Both the position numbers and the translations under genes were made by a program. From assembly GCA_963798325.1 (NCBI GenBank), contig CAWCSS010000009.1, positions 496,001 to 560,000 on the forward strand: 64,000 nt of DNA, written 5' to 3'. Source of the DNA: Solirubrobacter sp963798325 (GTDB taxonomy: Bacteria; Actinomycetota; Thermoleophilia; Solirubrobacterales; Solirubrobacteraceae). Within the stretch, counting starts at the first letter, position 1. Each line of letters starts with the position of its first letter. Below, piece by piece: positions 62,106-64,000 of the stretch. The notes beneath the pieces were generated by a model, which was not told where the DNA came from, did no database searches, and saw only the letters and a program-made list of their open reading frames with translations.

Positions 62106-63509
62106 GTGAACGCGCTCGTCGACCTCGCCGCCCGTCAGCTCGCGGCTGACGTGAAGGCCGCCCCCGCCCGCGCGCGCACGGCGTTCTCGCCCGAGGCGCG
62201 CGCCGCCCGCTGCCACACGATCGGCGACCTGCGGGCGATGGCCAGGCGCACCGTGCCCAAGCCCGCGTTCGACTACGTCGACGGCGCGGCGTGGGACGAG
62301 GTGACCGCCGCGCGCAACCGGTCGGCGTTCAACGACGTCACGCTGCACCCGAAGGCGCTGATCGACGTCTCGCGGGTGGACCTGCGCACGACCGTCCTCG
62401 GCGGGGAGATCGCGCTGCCGATCATCGGCGCGCCCACCGGCCTCACGGGGCTCCAGCACCGCGACGGCGAGGTCGCCGTGGCCAGGGCGGCGCACGCCGC
62501 GGGGACGATCACGACGCTCTCGACGATGGCCTCCTACACGCTCGAGGAGGTCGCGCAGGCCTCGCCCGGGCGGCGCTGGTTCCAGCTCTACGTGATGAAG
62601 GACCGCGGGCTGGTCGACGAGCTGCTCGAGCGCGCGGCGGCGTGCGGCTACGAAGCGCTGATGCCGACCGTCGACGTGCAGGTCGCGGGCGTGCGCGAGC
62701 GCGACGTGCGCAACCGCTTCAGCATCCCGCCGCGGATCACGCTGAAGACGGTCGCCCAAGGCGTCACGCACCCGCGCTGGACGAGCGGCTTCGTCGCCGA
62801 CCCGCGGATCACGCCCGCGAACCTCGGCTGGTCGGGCAGCACGTCCGCGACGCTGTCGGCCGGCGTGAACCGGTCCTTCGATCCGCGCGTCACGTGGGAC
62901 GACCTCGCCGACCTGCGCTCGCGCTGGAAGGGCCCGCTGATCATCAAGGGCGTGATGCGCGCGGACGACGCGCTGCGCTGCGTCGAGCACGGCGCGGACG
63001 CGATCGTCGTCTCCAACCACGGCGGCCGGCAGCTGGACGGCGCGGCGGCGTCGATCGAGGCGTTGCCCGCGATCGCCGAGGCCGTCGGCGACCGCTGCGA
63101 GATCTATCTCGACTCCGGCGTGCGCCGCGGCACGGACATCGTCAAGGCGCTCGCCTTGGGCGCGCGGGCGGTCCTGATCGGGCGGGCGATGATGTACGGG
63201 CTCGGCGCCGCCGGCGAGCCCGGCGTGCGCCGCGCGTTCGCGATCCTCGAGGAGGAGCTCAGGATCGCGCTCGCCCTCGCCGGCTACCCGCAGGCGGCCG
63301 GCGTGGGTTCAGACGCCGTCGAGCTAGGCGAAGTCGCCGTCCTCGGGCTGCCAGTTCGGCACCCCTCTGGCACGTTCGGCGTACTGTCGCTCGGCCGGCT
63401 CCAGCGGTGGCACGGGACCAGCGGCGTGATGGGGGAATGCGGGCGCGTCGGTGGACGAAGTCGACACGGACGGCTGGGGAGTATCGGGGTTCATCTCCGC
63501 ACACATTGA
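62106..63509 (+). CDS. FMN-dependent alpha-hydroxy-acid dehydrogenase (lactate dehydrogenase-like)
   Basis: About 467 residues from GTG at 62106; the natural end is probably near 63327. FDYVDGAAWDEVTAARNRSA, LPIIGAPTGLTGLQHRDGE, RRWFQLYVMKDRGLVDELL (substrate Tyr), PLIIKGVMRADDALRCVEHG (Lys), IVVSNHGGRQLDGAAASIE (catalytic His, Arg) and IYLDSGVRRGTDIVKALAL are all family motifs. The family oxidises L-lactate or other 2-hydroxy acids. After the conserved ALALAGYPQAAGVGSDA the frame continues 60 residues antisense to a small ORF, unlike any relative, which suggests a frameshift near 63310. Confidence 0.88.
   Translation: MNALVDLAARQLAADVKAAPARARTAFSPEARAARCHTIGDLRAMARRTVPKPAFDYVDGAAWDEVTAARNRSAFNDVTLHPKALIDVSRVDLRTTVLGGEIALPIIGAPTGLTGLQHRDGEVAVARAAHAAGTITTLSTMASYTLEEVAQASPGRRWFQLYVMKDRGLVDELLERAAACGYEALMPTVDVQVAGVRERDVRNRFSIPPRITLKTVAQGVTHPRWTSGFVADPRITPANLGWSGSTSATLSAGVNRSFDPRVTWDDLADLRSRWKGPLIIKGVMRADDALRCVEHGADAIVVSNHGGRQLDGAAASIEALPAIAEAVGDRCEIYLDSGVRRGTDIVKALALGARAVLIGRAMMYGLGAAGEPGVRRAFAILEEELRIALALAGYPQAAGVGSDAVELGEVAVLGLPVRHPSGTFGVLSLGRLQRWHGTSGVMGECGRVGGRSRHGRLGSIGVHLRTH
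63324..63506 (-). CDS. Candidate 60-residue Pro-rich protein
   Basis: ATG at 63506, stop at 63324-63326. It starts MCAEMNPDTPQPSVSTSS, has a Pro/Ser/Ala-rich middle and ends ARGVPNWQPEDGDFA. Composition and the polar, acidic ending look more protein-like than an antisense shadow, and it occupies the same interval as the odd tail of the upstream dehydrogenase. Unknown function. Confidence 0.4.
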   Translation of the reverse strand: MCAEMNPDTPQPSVSTSSTDAPAFPHHAAGPVPPLEPAERQYAERARGVPNWQPEDGDFA

Positions 63510-63662
63510 ACGTCGCGGCGGCGGATCCGCCTTGATGCTCGCGACGACCCCCCAGCCAGGGGGGTGCCAGTTCGGCGGCCGACACCCGCCCGCCGGTCGA
63601 GGCTCAGGAGGCTCCCAGGGTGCTCGCAGGCGGCTCTCACGGCGCGGCGCGAGGGTTCCCTC

Positions 63663-63902
63663 ATGACCAACGACCACCTCCGCCGGCGCCGCCCCAACCG
63701 TCGTTTCGCCCGCCTGCTCCCGGCCGTCGTGGCCGCGGTCACGATCGCCGCCAGCGCCCCGTTCGCCGCTTCCGCCCACGCCGCCAAGCCCGCCCGGCCG
63801 GGCACCGCGCACGTGCGCACAGCCCCGCCCGGCAAGATCGCCGCCCTGGTCGCGACGCCGGCCGTTCCGAGCCCGCGGGTGCAGGGCATGAGCACGACTT
63901 GA
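63663..63902 (+). CDS. Small secreted protein of unknown function
   Basis: 79 residues from ATG at 63663 with GAGGG upstream. A strongly basic n-region (HLRRRRPNRRF) and hydrophobic stretch (LLPAVVAAVTIAASAPFAA) followed by ASAHA form a signal peptide; the mature part is short, Pro/Ala-rich and ends VQGMSTT. Likely exported. The stop may be premature through a frameshift. Not recognised. Confidence 0.5.
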   Translation: MTNDHLRRRRPNRRFARLLPAVVAAVTIAASAPFAASAHAAKPARPGTAHVRTAPPGKIAALVATPAVPSPRVQGMSTT

Positions 63903-63968
63903 ACGAGTTGCCCTCGGCGCGCGTAATGCCCTCCGTTCCGATCCATCTATGGAGGAGGAGGGGTCGCT

Positions 63969-64000
63969 GTGCTCAAGAGAGGGTTGCTGGTCACCGCCGC
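63969..64000 (+). CDS. Start of a probable secreted protein (3' end outside window)
   Basis: GTG at 63969 preceded by GGAGGAGGAGG, a strong RBS. Only about ten residues (VLKRGLLVTAA) are seen, typical of a signal-peptide start. Nothing more can be said. Confidence 0.45.
   Translation, partial: MLKRGLLVTA

Noticed and set aside
43491..63020. Long open frames on the strand opposite or in other frames of clear genes (for example 56979-58535 minus, 48948-51011 merged, 61713-63020 minus)
   Set aside because: In very G+C-rich DNA these arise from codon bias. They are Arg/Ala/Gly/Pro-rich, have no motifs and overlap genes with well conserved motifs.
1..64000. tRNA, rRNA, insertion sequence or prophage
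   Set aside because: No tRNA cloverleaf, rRNA segment, transposase or integrase motif could be recognised by reading; small RNAs cannot be excluded without a covariance-model search.

Overview
The window reads as one continuous piece of an actinobacterial chromosome with very high G+C. GTG and TTG starts are common and genes are packed tightly with many 4-bp ATGA/GTGA overlaps. Secreted RTX-type repeat proteins, a DsbA-VKOR pair, a SUI1/YciH protein, an NDMA-dependent alcohol dehydrogenase and many small secreted proteins of unknown family point to Thermoleophilia/Solirubrobacterales (Solirubrobacter or Conexibacter-like). That placement is inferred from gene content. I recognised no rRNA, tRNA, CRISPR array, transposase or phage gene.

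Layout. 1-4.7 kb: adenine deaminase-like gene (cut by the window edge), PaaX-like regulator, type I asparaginase, CFA-type methyltransferase, RTX-repeat protein. 4.7-9.7 kb (minus): six same-strand genes with short gaps, namely a large secreted protein, two related DUF916/pilus-chaperone-like secreted proteins flanking a small WxL-like beta-domain protein, then BlaI and an M56 (BlaR1-type) peptidase. This is my best candidate for an undescribed system. 9.9-12.9 kb: VWA/MoxR pair and NDMA-dependent alcohol dehydrogenase. 12.9-19.7 kb: secreted GH-A glycosidase, MDR oxidoreductase, yciH, hybrid histidine kinase, CAP protein, Gfo/Idh/MocA dehydrogenase, papain-fold hydrolase. 19.8-25.5 kb: NodB deacetylase, ring-cleaving dioxygenase, GntR, two MetE-C-like proteins and an M43 metalloprotease. 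25.5-33.5 kb: M1 peptidase carrying the same WxL-like domain, LysR, S4 protein, pta-ackA, secreted Ig-like protein. 33.5-41.4 kb: cNMP-binding protein, chemoreceptor, LigD-like ligase, yaaA, gnd. 41.5-48.3 kb: SnoaL-like protein, CAP protein, group III truncated globin, LLM oxidoreductase/MFS/MerR operon, divergent membrane protein. 48.2-51.7 kb: muropeptide-sugar recycling operon (sugar kinase, murQ, anmK, tauE). 51.8-56.9 kb: DsbA-VKOR, EamA transporter, four-carbon acid sugar operon (DUF1537 kinase, pdxA2, VOC). 56.9-64 kb: LtrA, DsbA/FrnE-like protein, methyltransferase, MarR, haloacid dehalogenase, ureohydrolase, FMN alpha-hydroxy-acid dehydrogenase and small proteins.

Two features cut across the window. 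First, a perfect 25-bp palindrome (arms CCTAAAGGGGAC and GTCCCCTTTAGG around a central A) occurs five times in three intergenic places, twice as a doublet enclosing another hairpin. Second, about 17 otherwise convincing genes, including gnd, pta and a LigD-like ligase, carry one or more single-base frameshifts. Where I reconstructed the junctions they are mostly +1 insertions in G/C runs, and they fall in blocks between frameshift-free stretches. I treat these as sequence errors, not biology, and annotate each such gene as a single CDS spanning the frames.
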